A stretch of DNA of 64,000 nt from Anolis sagrei (lineage: Eukaryota; Chordata; Lepidosauria; Squamata; Anolidae). Both the position numbers and the translations under genes were made by a program. A model generated the notes under the pieces. The model ran no database searches, was not told where the DNA came from, and saw nothing but the letters and a program-made list of their open reading frames with translations. Shown here in pieces: positions 23,101 to 38,800 of this stretch; position 1 is the stretch's first letter; every line of letters begins with the position of its first letter. The DNA lies in the NCBI RefSeq assembly GCF_037176765.1, contig NC_090021.1, forward strand, positions 33,550,354 to 33,614,353. Reading direction: 5' to 3'.

Positions 23101-26100
23101 AAAGGCATCTTCCAAGAATCGTAGGAATTGGAAGAGACCACAAAGGCCATCCAGTCCAACCTCCTGCCACACAGGAAAACACAATCTAAGCACCCCAGAC
23201 AGATGACCATCCATCCTCCACATAAAAACCTCCAAATTATTATTTATTTATTTCTGGTATTTCTATCCTGTCTCTTCTCTACCCCCAAAGAGGGACTCAG
23301 GATGGCTTACATATAGTAGTGATGCAATGCCGCTACATAACAATTACAATAGTAAAATCACAATTAAATATAAACATTAAATAGTAAATACATAAAACCA
23401 AAGAAGGGGACTTCACCATGCTCCAAGGCAGCTCTAACCATCAGGAAGTTATTCCTGTAAATTGAATCCATTGCTCCATGTCCTAGTCTCCAAAGCAGCA
23501 AAAAAACACTCTTGCCCCCTCCTCAATGTGACATCCATGCTATTGTGGCCCCTCTCAGCCTTTTATTCAAGCTAAACATACTCAGCTCCCTATTCCATTT
23601 CTCAGAACCAGAATAGAATGGTACTATTACTTCCCTCGATTTAGATATTATACTCATAGTGATGCAGCCTAGAATTGGCTTTTTTAGTTGCCGCGTCACA
23701 CTGTTGACTAAAGCTCATAGTTTCCTAGGACTCCTAGATCCCTTTCACTTCTACGGTTTTCAGGCTAGGTGTCACCCATCATATAGCTGTACTTTTTGTC
23801 CTAATAACTATGTATCTTGTAAACATAATTTGCAAACACTAAAACATGGAAATCAGGAAGGAGTTCAACAGAAATCCAAATTCACACATAACATTTTGTT
23901 TATTGGTTTGATGTATAGGACTGGTTTAATCAGTTTTATCACATCTGAGCTTATGAGTTTATGAACATCCCTCATTTGAACCAAGGGCATGATGTCCCCC
24001 AGCCATAGTTAGCTTCAGCATGTCATCAAAACTACTTTTGGGTAAAGTCATGGAAAGTGGCCTCCCAACTCCAGGTGTTCTTAGATGAATGGATTATCTA
24101 GATCCAGCACAATCTGGCTTTGGGCCAGGACATGGAACTGAAACAACCTTGGTCGCCTTGGTAGATGATCTATGACGGGGAATGTGTGTGCCTGTTGGTT
24201 CTCTTTGACTTCTCAGTGGCCTTCAATACCATAGACCATGGTATCCTTATGGGACACCTCATGGGAATGGGGCTTGGAGGTAGTGGTTTGCAGTGGCTCC
24301 AGTCCTTCCTGGAGGGTCACTCCCAGAAGGTGTTGTTAGGGGACACCTGCTCGGCCCCACAGCCATTGTCTTGTGGGATCTTAAGGGTTCACTATTATTC
24401 CCCTATGTTGTTTAACATCTACATGAAGCCATTGGGAGAGATCATCTGGAGTTTTGGAGTTGGATGTCATCTGTATGCAGATGATGTTCAACTCTATGAC
24501 TTCTTTTCACTTGCTACTAAGGAGGCTGTTCAGGTCCTGAACCAGTGCTTGGTAGCTATGATGGTCTGAATGAGGATGAACAAATTGAAATTAAAATTAG
24601 ACAAAACAGAGGTACTCCTGGTCAGTCGAAAGGCTGACCAGGGTATAGGGTTACAACCTGTGTTGGATGGGGTTACACACCCTCTGAAACCACAGGTCCG
24701 CAGCTTGGGAGTTATCCTGGATTCATCGTTCAGCCTGGAGCCCCATGTCTCAGCAGTGGCCAGGAGAGCTTTTGCACAATTAAAACTTGGGCACCAGTTG
24801 TGTCCGTACCAGGATGCAACAAGACCCATGGTGGTTCATGCTCGTGTTGCATCCTGTATAGATTACTGCAATGGGGTTGCCTTTGAAGACTGTTTGGAAG
24901 CTTTAAATGGTCCAATGGGCAGCAGCAAGATTCCTTATTGGAGCAGCATACAGGGAACATACAATACCCCTTTTATGCAAGCTGCACTGGTGCTAGTCTG
25001 CTACTGAGCACAATTCAAAGTGCTGGCTTTAGCCTAAAAAGCTCAAATGGTTCCGGCCCAGCTTGCCTCCCTCTATGATCCACCTCGAAGGTTAAGATCT
25101 TCTGGGGGGGGGGGGGGCTGTCCTCGGTCCCCACTCCTTTGCAGGTGCAATTGGTGGGGATGAGAGACAACGTTTTCTCAATGGTAGCCCCTGAGCTTTG
25201 GAACTCCCTCTCCAGTGAAATCAGAGCAACCCCCTCCCCCTTGACCTTCAGGAAGAAAGTATAAAGCTGGTTATGGGACAAAGCTTTCGGCTAGCAAGTT
25301 AGTGCAATATGAGTATACGGAATTGTGAAATGACTAATGGAACAGCCTTGGATTTGACTCTGGATGATGTGATTTTAATAATTGGTTTAATATTGCTGCT
25401 GATTTTTAGTTTTAATGTATATGTCTATTTTTACTGTATGTATGTATGTATGTATGTATATGCATGGCATCAAATTTCTGCCTTTTTGTAAGGATGGTCT
25501 GAGTCCCCCTTTTAGGGTAAGAAGGGTGGGATATAAATGTCATATATAAATGTATAAATAAACCAGATTTGTGGAAAATATATATGAAAGTGTGTGTATA
25601 TCTTTTGCCCTTGACTTTGCTAACTCTGTAGATCTGTCCAGCATGGCTGATGTGACTTTGAAGTCTTCTATGGAACATTCTGTTCCCCAGGCTCATCCAC
25701 CTATTGAAGACTTTGCTTTTTGTTTGAGAATCCTTTAGGCCTCCTTAAGAGCATATCCACTGCTGACACCATCCATTCCCGAACAGCTTATTGTTTATTT
25801 ATGTTTTGACTTCAGTTTTTTTTATATGAGAAAAGCAGTGTCCTAGAAAACTTCCTTTCTAGATGTTTTCGGATGCTGTCTTTAAATCAGAGAGAAATGT
25901 AGTCTGCCTGGTCCATCCATCTCCATCTACACAGTATCATTAATACAGCACTGGGGAGTTGGCTAGAACAATACTGCCTGCTACCAATCAAACAGCTTAG
26001 AGAAATTGTGGGAAAGAATGTTAAATGCGATCCTGCTGTGATCACTAAAAAGACCTCTATCAGAGTGTTTCCATGCCAGGTATTACTCAGACGCGGCTCC

Positions 26101-26803
26101 CCCATTCCTGCAACGTTCCTGGCTTTTATCTTGTTTTGCAAAATTCAGCCATATCTTGTCCCTTTAACCACCTTACTAGTTCACATAACTCAGTCGGATT
26201 CTGCCTGAGGAAAAATTTTAATTAACTGTGCTTAAAGAATAAAAGGGTCAGGACAGAATATTGGAAGGACATATTGGCACCGGCAGTTTTGCATCTTTCT
26301 TAACTGGGGTCTTTCCCCTTCTTTGGGGTATGAAGACAAGTCTATATGCTACCTTTCAAAATGTTATTTTTGACCTTGCAGGAGTAATAGTTAGATGTTT
26401 GATTAGGAATTTTTGTTATTATTTGGCAAGTCTGTTGGTCAGCATTCTTAGTTAGAAATACATGCATATACATATGTGTAGAGATGTTGTAGACATGAAG
26501 TTAAGCCTTTTCTATTAAATTTCAGTTGATATTTCCAGCTTTGTTTACTCTTATGATTGCTTTTTTGGCAAATATTAAGAGATTGCTGATAAACAGTTTC
26601 CAGTGAATCAGGTTTTTGGATTATCAGCATGTGTATTGAGGATACTTATTCCATGTTGCAAATTGTGAACTTCAGAACTGTGACTTTCAAAATATTGTTT
26701 ATATTTAATTCTGTTTTAATGTTTGCATATTTGTATATTTTAAATTGTATGCTAATACTTTTATGTTAAGCCACTTTGAGTCTTCTTTGGGAGAGATAAA
26801 GTG

Positions 26804-26846
<43 letters not shown>

Positions 26847-29800
26847 GGTTGCTATGAATTTTCTGGACTGTATGGCCATGTTCCAGAAGCATTCACCCCT
26901 GACGTTTCGCTCACATCTATGGCAGGCATCCTCAGAGGTTGTGAAGTCTGTTGGAGTCCAGAAAACTCACAGCAACCCAGTCATTCTGTCCATGAGAGCC
27001 TTTGACAACATAATAATAATAATAATAGCACATTTATTCCAGCATTTCTTATTCTGGGGAAAATTTTCAGAGGGGAACTTAGTTTTTCTGGACATCAGAA
27101 CGCCTGTTATCACTGTGATGTGAGACTTTTACATGGTAATAGATCTGCCCTTTCTTCAAATTCTGAGTACCAGCTTTAGGGTGGTACTCAGTGCACAATT
27201 ATTTAAACTAGATAAAGTCCTTGATTTTCTTAATCTAAACTTTACCTTAAACTACAGCTTTATGGTCACAGTAACACAGGAAATTGCCCATCTATTGAAC
27301 CAGACCATTCTCTAGCTAGCCAAATAGCATCTATGTGGACAGGCAATGACTTTCCAGAAATTCATGCAAGACAAGACTAAAGAAAATGTTTTAGGGTTTG
27401 TGGGGGAAGGGGGGTTGCATTTCTTGATTTTCAGGAATTCAGATAGGGCCTTTTCTTAATCCCTATCTGGAGAAAGCTTGAATCTTTACCTGGTTTTTTC
27501 TAAACAAAGTATTTGCTCTCACACCTCATCTTCAAAACAGTTTGCCAAGTTTTAATATCATGCTGTCAACACAAAGCTTGCAAATGCAGAGGAGTTTGGA
27601 ATTTATTTCAGGTTCTTTTTTTTTAGACTTAGGTTTGTGAGGGTCCGAAAGTATTATGGGATTGAGAAAGTAGAGGCAAAGATTATGATTTATGGAGGAA
27701 GGAATAGAATGTATGCAGATACATCCTTTGTACTCACACAAGAAGATACATATCTGCTCAACAAAGGTATCAGTTAGGGGGGATACAGCTAAGATGTGTC
27801 TAAGATGATTGTATTATTGTTGTTTGGTGTATGGTGTTTGTGTCTAGTCTGAGTCTTGACAGTTTTCTGGTCTTCCAACCTATAACGGTGGCTGTTCTTG
27901 ACCTCCATCCATTAAGAAAGATGCTGAAATATTATTGAGAGTTCATTTCCAAGCCAACTTTGGCACGTCAGAAACAACCATTCTTATTATTCCTCCTTGT
28001 TTTCTCATTTATTTATATAGCATCATGTATGTACATGTTGCTTTTCATGTGCAGTTTACAGTTGTTAATTTGACATTTCCCAGCCCCCTAAAAAGACAGG
28101 ATACACAAGGGAAAGGGAATGGCAGTGGGCAAGGGAATGATATTCAGCAGATGGCTGCTATTGTTATGGTTTTATTATCCGATTGTGTTATTGTATTGAT
28201 ATTGTATTTTATGGTGTTGGTACCAACTATAAACCATTCCAAGTCGCCTGCAGGCTGAGAGGGATGGTATATAAATATAATAAATAAATATTGTTCTCTT
28301 CCTTTGAGACCAGTATAATGGTAGTTTGGATGGAGAGAGGGCCTTTTACCAGCTGCTGGTACCACGAGATGCACAGCCAACCTTAAGAAATTGGGCTACA
28401 AAGTGGAGTCCACAACATGCGAATGTGGAGAAGATCAAACCACAGACCACCTATTACAATGCAGCCTGAGCCTGCCACATGCATAATGGAGGACCTTCTT
28501 ATAGCAACACCAGAGGCACTCCAAGTGGCCAGCTACTGGTCAAAGGACATTTAATAGAATGCCAAGTTCGCAAACTTTGTAGGGTTTCTTTGTATTTCTA
28601 AAATACAATACAACTGTTTGGTTCACTCCTGATATGATAAATAAATAACCAGCTGCTGAACCTTGAGATTTGTTCCATGTTTAGTTCACTTTGTTCGCTT
28701 CTACCAAGTGTCATCTTATGATTGTAAAGGAAACATATTTTGATTGACCTTCAGTCTTGGGTGAGGCACATGGCATCCTCTTCTCCTTTGCAAAATGCAT
28801 ATTCACAGGTTTTCTTTCTTTCCATGTTTTTATCTTCTAGAAACAGGACTGGCCGTTGCACAAGCTAGAATGTTCTGCGATGTGTGTGTTTGGGCAGAAC
28901 TGGAATCCCTCAGAGACAGTGAGACTCACTGCGAGGATCCTTGCCAAACAGGTGAGCCAGGTCTAAAGATTTCTGTTTTTGTTAAAAGATTCATAAGAGA
29001 AAGCCAAGCAAGAGATTAAATTCTTCATGAACATTTTTTCTGGCTAGTATACTTTGCAACCTGCCATTTTTTTGTTTGTTTGCTTGCTTAATTTGAATTC
29101 CAGTATAGGACTCAAAGCAAGTTACAATATAGATCAGAGGTAGGCAAAGTGCACCCCACAGGCCACATGCATTTTTGAGGCCCCTAAGTGCAGCCCTTGA
29201 GGCTCCCAAAACATCTCAAACTACATCTTTTAAATATTTTTAAGCCTGAAAATTGCACAAAATCTCCCCAAATTTCTTAAAAATGCAGTCCAAATCCCAT
29301 CATACCCCCAAAGAACATACAAAAAGAGGAAAATGTCAGAAAATAAGCCAGAATGGTAGTTGATATCATATCATGTCACATCACTTTGAATATGCCAAAA
29401 TGCACTACATTGAGACAAGTCTAATATGAATACATACATGTATACATAGAGTGCTTATTTGTTTGTATAATATCCCACCTTCCTTCTTTTACAGGATATA
29501 AGTTGGCTTAAATGTAGACTAGTGCCATATGTAGTTGTATTAGGAAGAGATGTAGTACAATCCATAGGACTTGACTTAGTGAACTTGAAATGTCAATAGG
29601 TGGGCTATGTTTGGATCCAAACCAGTGAAATAATGTCAAAATGAAGAATAAACAAAACAAAACAAAAACATTTATGGGATAATGCAGTCAGAAAGTATAA
29701 CAAATGTATCCTTGAAAATAGTGGTAGGTTACAGAAACTGGTTACTACAAAAAAGATACAAACTTATGATATCTCCTGGTAGATGCAAGTAGGCATGAAA

Positions 29801-32800
29801 CCTATCATAGTCTATAGTGGTTCCCAACCTTTGCTACTCCAGGTGTTTTGGACTTCAACTCCCAGAGATCCCAGCCATCTTACCAGTTGTTAGGAATTGT
29901 GGGAGCTGAAGTCCAAAACACCTGGAGGGCAAAAGGTTGGGAACCACTGGTATGCAGGTTTGAGTGTTCTCTATGACACCAGTGTTAAAATCTCCATTCA
30001 AGAATTAAAGCCCACTGGGACACCTTAGGGAAGTCACGTTCTCTCAGCTTTAGAAGAAGGCTGGGGCAAAACTGGATAAAAGTGTCCCATGAAAAACCTA
30101 TGGTGGGGTCACCCAAAGTTGGAGTTGAAGGCACTACCAGTCATGGCATTATGCCATATGAATACACAGGAGATACCTTCTCTCCTGTCACATCTCAACA
30201 GTAAAATACACTCCTCTTGGAGGCTGGATTGACAACAGTATTGTAATAATTCCAGCACCAAGTGAAAATATTGCTGTTGACTAAAACTTTTTGGGATTTC
30301 TGCCTTGCAGAAACCATGCACATATTTTAAAATATTTTTAAAACTCTTTTAAAAAGTCTAACTTGCCTTTTTTGCATTTGTTAAATGGTTCAATATATTT
30401 TAGCCTTTAAAATCATATTTAGTTTACAGTATTTTAAATGAGTCAGGTTGGTTTTGGCATACACTATCCTGAGGTCTTCAGCGGTGGGAAGGATATATAA
30501 AATAATTTTTAATACAGAATATGAAATAAAGCAAGTTGAGACCAAGACATCATGAAATTACTTTTCTTGAATACAATGAGTAAAATCCCTCAGGCAGGAT
30601 GACCAAAGGGTATAAAAGAGACAGATTGAATATGCCTTATCCGAAATGCTTGGTACCAGAATTGTTTTGGAATTCATATTATTTTGGATTTTAGATTACT
30701 TGCATTTGCATATTTGTCCATCAAATCCTAACTCAAAAGTCATTTATGTTCCATATGTTATATTTCATATATTGCACCTTATACACATAACCTAAATGTA
30801 ATTTTATACACAAGATATTTACTAATTTTGTGCATGAAACAAAGTTTGTGTACATCAACCCATCAGAAAGGAAAGGTGTCATCTGTGTGGACAATTTCGG
30901 ATTTTGGAATGTTTCAGAATTCAATATAAGTAATATTCAACCTGCATTAAGAGTCTTTAGGCCCTGTGGTAGATCTGCTGATATATGTGTATGTGTGTGT
31001 GTGTGTGAATCCATGCTTGCTTTTGCTCCTGCTTCTTTGCATTGTATGGGAGGTTTCGCAGTGCTGGACCCCATCCCTTCAGTGGTTCAACACTGGCAGA
31101 ATTTCCATTCAGTGTGAAGCAGGTGAGGGATGACTAGTGATAAAGAGTGGAGCAGATCCACTGGCTGCATGCAAAATGTTGGTTTATAGGAAGCGTGTCC
31201 CAGAAACGATTTACAGGGGAACAAAGTGGGAGCGGCAAGTTTCAAGGTCATTGAATCATATGCTATTGTAATGCTCTAACTTCTCTCCTGCTGCAATTAA
31301 AAAAAGACCCTAGCCCCCTCCCCCCAAACAATGGCCTTTGAAGAAAATCTGTACACTTGAGAGCCGCTTATGTGACAAGGGTGACCCAGATGCAGTATAG
31401 AGAGAGAACTCTGAAGGCCTGCTGGGATGGTGGCCTGCCCGCCTCCCCCGTGCGTCTTTTCTTTCCCCTTTTTTAAAATTAAAGCACAGTCTAGTGGTGA
31501 TTCACAAACAAAATTAGATGTTTAATGATGAAAAGTCATTGGAATAAATTTGTGCTTTTATAGCTTGCAGGGAAGTGGGAGGGAGTCCTACATGGCATAT
31601 GAAAGCTAAATATGCAAACCAGAGTCCCTGAACCTCAGCTGTTAGGCCACCTGCAAACCCGCATTTAATGGCCAAGCTTACAAAGAAGTGGCCTTAGGCC
31701 AGTGCTGGAGTGTTGCTTTTGAACTCTGTCAACATTGAGATTATTCACTTTCCTCAAAGCAAAGTCGGCCTTCTAACCGCTTGCTACTCTTAGTGGCTTT
31801 CAGAGAGTTTGCAGCTAAAACAAATGACAAATTCTAAAACCACTCGTTCTTTGGTGCATGTGTGTACTTATATAAATTTTGAACGAAGTTCTGGATCTAG
31901 TTAACTTTGAATTTATAGCACTGTTCATTGAGCTTCCCAAAGTCTTTAAAGGTTTAAGGGATGTATGTGTATTTTAGGAATGAATAAGATAACAAATGTG
32001 TGGAATTTTGGAAAAAAAGTGCATTTTCTTTTCTTTTCTTTAGAAAACACAAACAGAAAGAACTGAGTCAGAAAAACTCCTCTCCGTGAAAGAGTTTGAA
32101 TCCCGTAAGTAGAAATAGTCAGCCCTTCACATTTGCTGCTGTTTGGGGCACAGGATCCCTGTGATGAATAAAGGAATTTGTATATTTTAATGTGAGGGAA
32201 CACATTTGTAGGAATGTTTGTGTTTTCCAACATGACTCTGTGGTTGACTTCTGCTGGAAGCTGACCATAAAAATCACACCAGAGGACTAAGAGATTTATA
32301 GAGATTTATAGATTTCATTAGAAATCTCTAGGTCCTCCAGTGACACTGGAGAAAATTGGCTATGGGGTAACACTGGAGGACCTAAAGATACCTAGAGAAA
32401 CATTTTAGTTAAATCTGTGAATAATCAAATCTGCAAAAGTTAAAAATGCAATTTGGGAGGGATAACTTTAAATACAACTGTTTCCTGAAGATTGTTCAGA
32501 AAGTATTTAGCACATTTTCATTGGATCGTGCCTGGTTTAGAGTGCTTGTGTGTTGTGGTTTGAATCAAGGCATCTTTCTGGGGAAGATGGATGTTCTGCA
32601 ATCATACTTTCTAGCCCATTTCCACTCAACTGGATCCTAGAACCAACTGTATCAGGAAAACCTGTTCCATGGAGCAGATCATGAGGCAAAAGGAAAAGCC
32701 ATGGGGCTTTGCATAAACAACTTTTAAAATTGAGCATAAGGTGTTTCCTTCCATTTTCTCAACATCTTCTCATTCCCTCTTAGACACCTTCACTGAGTCT

Positions 32801-35800
32801 AAGGGCATTTCCAGACAGCACAAAATGTGGGTTTTAAAGGTTGAATAAAGAAACCCGGGACCTGAGAACATGTCCCCACACAGACCTGTAGGTCTTGGGA
32901 TTTCTTCTTCTGCTGTCCGCACAGCCCTCCATTATGCGCTGAACCATATATGTGCACATGCAAATACCTTAATATAAATAAAAACAGATTCGATTGTGTA
33001 CATATGAGGTTCAGAACATAATAGTTATTTTTTTAAAAAAAAAATCCACTGGATTTCTCCTTTTACCTAATTATTTAAACTGTGTTCAATATTATACAGT
33101 TTAAAATACAGAGTTTCAGAAAGTACTGATTGTTCTCCATTCTTACTTTCTTTAAATCAGCTGTGTCCCATTTGACAGCCCAATCAGCTGATCAGCTGTT
33201 TGGGCTTTTTAAAAGTGGGCATGTGCTAGAGCAGTCTCCACAGAGGGGAGGGAAGAAAATCACGTGTTTTCGGTGAGTGCAGGGATATACAGTGATGTGA
33301 ATATGCACATCTTTTTGGCCAAAATTGGAATAAAAGGGGAACTTTTTATCCTGTGTTTTAGATCCATTGCAGTGAATCAGTCTGCATTTAGTGCTAACTT
33401 CAGGTAGCCACCCAATTTTTAACATGGGAAATTCCATATTTTAGGTATTGTGTAGATGGGCCCATAGTCTCCTCTATATCTAGCCCCCTCAAGTCCTTGA
33501 AAATAGCAGCTCTCAACATGCCTTACCATTGACCATGCCAACTAAGGCTTCAAGGATTGCATCTGAAGGACCATAGGTGAGATTGAAGTAAATGCTTGGG
33601 GAAGCTGTTTTTTTTTAAAAAAACTTACTTTCATCCCCATTACCTTCCCCTCCTTCTCCAAGCCATTCTGTTCTCTGTCTCAACTTTAGAAGAGAGAGAA
33701 TTAAAATCTGAGCCCATTAATTATGTTGTCTCTGCTGGTTACTTTTCCTGGCAAGTAGGGTGACTTTTGTAGATTCTAATGTTGTAAAATTTTAAAGCAG
33801 ACAGCATTGTAACCAGGGGCCAATAAAATCAGAGATGGTGTGGTTACGTGATAGTGACAGTGTCTTTGGGGCTAATTGCAGGGCCCTCAGTGTTTGGTTG
33901 AGTATCTGTCACTGCCAGTCAAATATGACATGTCCTTCATGATTTCTGCACTCCGATGGTGAACTGAGGAAGGAGAGTAGGCCATTTGGTGTGTGTGTGT
34001 GTAAGTAATCCAGAGATGTAGAGAAATGTCAAGAACTTTTTTCTCCCCCTAAGGGCAGAATGAAAAACTGAGCAACTGTTATGAAGACTAAGCATGCTAG
34101 AATTATCGCAGCAGCATCACTCCCTTGCATTGCTCCCATTGTCATTCTCCTGCTTGCTGCTGATAAGATGAAAATCAGCTGATCCAATAATACATGTACT
34201 TGAAATCCTATAAAGGTTCTTCCCCCGTCCTAGTTGTTTTGCTCTGAACACATTTTTGTTGTGTGCCTTAAGGACATTTCTAGCTTGTGGTAAACCTAAA
34301 ATGAACTTACGTGGGTTTTTAACAAGATTTGTTCAGAGAGGGGTTGTCTTTGCCTTCCTATGAGATTGAGAGTATGTGAATTACCCATGATCACACATTA
34401 TATTTCCATGACTGAGTGGAAATTTGATCCTTGATGTTGTTGTTGTTGCCCAACATTCAAACCACTGCACCACACTGGCTGCCTCTGAAAAATACATTTA
34501 GTTTGAGCATTGAACTACAGTTGTGGAGAAAGGATTCAAAGCCCTGCTCAGCCCTGGGTGGCCTTGCGCAAATCACACACTCTCAGCCACAGGGAAAGGC
34601 AAACACAACCTTCTCTGAATTTTTTTTTGTTGCCAAAAATGCTGTAATAGGGTTGCCAATAGTCAGAAATGAATTTAAGGTGCACAACAACATTGTGTTC
34701 AGAGCAAAACTCTCTAAAACTTCACAAATGAAATCCTGGACACACATGATTGAACAACATCTCAGCGGGGCCAAGATGGCAAAAGTTATTAATAAGAAAA
34801 AACACACCAGCTAGGGAGACTGCAGCAGTTTGTTTGTGTCTGAGTTTACTGGAAAAGGAAAGATTCTGTGCTGTCTACTCCATGCTAAATGCATTTTGTG
34901 CAGACTACTTTTGCATTGAACTTAGTTTACAGCAATTCAGTAAACCAAGGATAAAGGGGGAAACTGACAGGAGAGAGAAACTGAGATATTTCAAAAGCAG
35001 CTGAAAATGTTGGAGACAGGATTAATTCACTCTGTTTGGGACAATTGGAGGATATGTGAACTCAACTGATCTCAGAAATTGAGTACAATAGTGTCTCGCT
35101 TATCCAACCATCACTCATCCAATGTTCTGTATTATCCAGCATAGTCTACCTCCCACCTGAATCCACAGCATTTCAATACATTGTGATGTTTTGGTGCTAA
35201 ATTCATAAATACAGTAATTACTGCAAACATTACAGTGTATTGAACTTCTTTTTCTGTCAATTTGTTGTAAAATATGATGTTTTGGTGCTTATTTTGTAAA
35301 ATCATAACGTAATTTGACATTTAATAGGCTTTTTCTTAATCCCTCCTTATTATCCAACATTTTTGCTGGCCTGTTTATGTTGGATAAGCAAGACTCTACT
35401 GTATGATTGGACCTGATTTAAATTTTGATGAGAGGGGATCTCTGTGTGTATATGTTTAAATTAAATTCTAGTTATATTAAGGTGAAAGAGAAACGATTAC
35501 TGTTACTTTAGCTGTGTTTAACAGTTGAGCAGCCCAGAACCAAAAGGTGAATTCTACCATTGAGTAAGATGAACATGCCTCACAAAGTAATAATGTAATT
35601 TATTTTATGTAATCTGAATAAATAATCAAATGTGGCATATCTGAGGGGGCTGCTTAAAAGTAATGATACTATGTTATGCTATACCTTTCTAACATACTTT
35701 TTTGTGTGGTGCTCTAATTGTTTGTGGACAACAAAATATGAAGACAGGGGTGTCAAACATCAGTTTTCAAAACAAAAAGAAATGTGTAATGTGGGGAAAT

Positions 35801-38800
35801 ATGAAATAGCCATTCTTTTAGGTAATTAATAAAAGCTGTTTATTCTCTCTCTCGATATATATATGCACGCCGTATCTTTCTGTGGGTGAGCACCTTTATA
35901 GATTATAATGTTATCTATTTGAAAGCAAATATTATAATGTTATCTATTTGAAAGCAAATATTAGTTCAATTTCATATTCATTTATGAAGTATTAGCAAAA
36001 AAAAGCTTATTTTATCCATTTATAAACCCAATGGAATTACCCATCTGAAAGATCAAATTTCCCATATAACAGATGGGTAGAAATATTAGCTGTTATCATT
36101 CATTTCCAGAGGCCTTAGGACAGGAAGAATGACACTCGCTACTATTCAAACAAGTGTTCTTGTGCTTGACTTCCTTTCTTAGAAAAATCACCTATCTTGC
36201 CATTGACTTAATGGAGTTATTAACAAGCAAAGCAGTTCTTATATTGAAGAAGGATTTCTTTTCTTTTACAGATCTTGATAAGCTCGACAATGAAAAGATG
36301 GAATTGATTCAGAGTGATATTTCTGCTCTCCATCACTTTTATTCAAAGCATATAGAATATCCTGACAATGCAGCTCTTGTGGTCCTTTTTGCTCAAGTAA
36401 GATGGATGGGGGAAATGGCTTTGTTCTGATTAGGCTGAATTTAGATGGCAGCTCTGGCATTTACAATTTCCCATTGAACTGTTTTGCCTCCAAGTCAATA
36501 CTGAAAGTGGGGTCACAATAAATAAATGAAGGCATAAACAATGTATTTATTTAACTATTACTTCCCCAAAAGCAGTAAGATAATTTAGATAAGCTAGAAA
36601 CATTAAATAACATACTATTAGGCTCCACATTCACTGGAGTTAAGAGCACAGGACCTTCATGAAAGTGAAAAATCAGAAAGAAAGAAATTGCTATTTTTAA
36701 AACTATGAGATAACATTTCTCTAGGTTTTCTAGGTCTTCTGGTATAATTCTGAAAGTTGGCCATAGAATTGCATTGGAGGACCTAGAAATACCTAGAACC
36801 TGATCACACTTGAAAATGAATCAATGAATCCACTTTAAATCCAGTTTCTGCCTCCTGCAGAAATCTGGGGTTTGTAGTTTAGGGAAGAGCCTTTAACAGC
36901 CTCACTAAACTACAAACCCCAGAATTATGCAGGAGGCAGAAACCGGATGTGAAGTAGATTCATCCTCTAGTTTGATGAAGTAGCTAGATAGATATTCTCT
37001 CTAGAAATATTTAGATCATCCAGCATGACCAGAAAAAGTTGGCCATATAGTCATACTGGAGATTCCTGGAGAGAACATTTTAATCAAATCCATGAATAAT
37101 CAAATCTGCAAAAGTCAAAAGCACAATGTGGAGGGATGATTAGAAACTTTTTTAAAAAAAATAGTTTTAAAACTATAACTGTATTTGGGTTGTATTAATA
37201 ATGGCCAAAGGCTTTGTTGAAAAGACAAGTTGTAACGTGGTGATTACATGATTAAAATGTTGACTGGCATCAGTCAGGTCCACAGGGGAAAAGCATTGCA
37301 CAGTTGTTGGAATGATGATGTTGGAAAGTGGCTAATAATCAAAGCAATATAATACTCAAATTTAGAACCCAAAGAAGTGCAAATATTAAAATAGAATTAA
37401 ACATGAAACTATTAAAAAACCAGTTAAGACCATTTAAAACAATTAAAATTTACTTTGAACCCCTGGCTCGATCCTAAAAACTTTCTTTTTTTGAAGCCTA
37501 TCTGAATAAAAAGGTTTTAGCCTGCAGCTGGAATGACAGCAGGGAGGGGGCCATTCTGTCTTCCTAGAAAGAATGTTCTAGAGTTGAGGAGCAGCCACCG
37601 AGAAGGCCCTCTCTTGTGTTCCTACCACATTATGGTGGGACTGAAAGAAGGGCCTCTCCTGAGGATCTCAGGACCCAGGTGGGATCGTACCAGGAGATGT
37701 GATCAGCCAAATACCTGGGATCTGAGTTGGAGTCCCACACTTGCAAGACCACTCTCCCAAATTCCAGTACAGTATATGGACCTTAGTTATCAGTAGAATG
37801 TCCTTATCTTGCCATAAACAAGCAGTTTCCTTGGCATTCCAAACAGCTTCAGAGTGATATTTCTGCTCTCCATAATTTTTAGTCAAAGCATATAGAATAT
37901 CCTGACAATGCAGCTCTTGTGGTCCTTTTTGCTCAAATAAGATGGACAGCCAAACAGCTCAAACGGGCCATCAAGCTAAGCCAAATGCAAAGCTCAAAGC
38001 TTGCAAGTTCAGTGCCTTGTTATATGCTGTATCAGATAACACACCCAATTAACTTATGGCAACTGTAACAAAAAAGGTTCTGATCCTCCCTGTTACTTAG
38101 AAAAGCCTGTTGTAAACCTCTAGTAGCAACAAGTTCCACCCCCAGTTCTGTCTGCAAACACCCCATGTCACACACACACGCTGCCAATTCACTGTTTCAA
38201 GCATCCTAGTGGCTCTGAAATGTGTCTTGACAAACACATTATGACCCACATCCTGTCAGTGGCATTTGTTGCTGTTGTTATTTACCAGCAAGCTAACTTT
38301 GGCTTACAGTGATCCTATGAATGAGAGACCACCAAGATCCTTGGTCATCAGCTGCCCTGCTCAAGTCTTACAACTTAGGCTTACTTAGAATAATAGAATC
38401 AGTGAGTTGGAAGAGACCTTGTGGACCATCCAGTCCAACCCCCTGCCAAGAAACTTGATTGAGTAATCCACCTGTGATGGGGTCTCTCTCTTTTCATACT
38501 GCCTTTACTTTATCCAAAATTACTGCCTTTTCAAATGTGTCATGGTATCTCATGATCTGTCCAAAATACAACAGCTGCAGTTTACCCATCTTTTTTGTTA
38601 ACTTTGTTAGTCATCTCATCCCCTCTCCCACTGTTCCACATCCTTTCCATAAATTGAGCTGAATTCCCTAATATATACTGTGTTATTTATTTTATTTGGA
38701 GTGCTTCTACCCCGCCCTTCTCAACCCCCTAGGGGGGGACTCAGGGCAGCTGTTGTAGTAATTTATGTTGTAGTAATTTAAGAAACAGGGTGAGGGAGAC

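Noticed and set aside
34431-34814. 127-codon + strand frame
   Set aside because: It lies across a degenerate SINE and has no conserved domain.
37848-37946. Exon 5 copy as a mutually exclusive alternative exon
   Set aside because: It has an in-frame stop, a destroyed donor and no acceptor.
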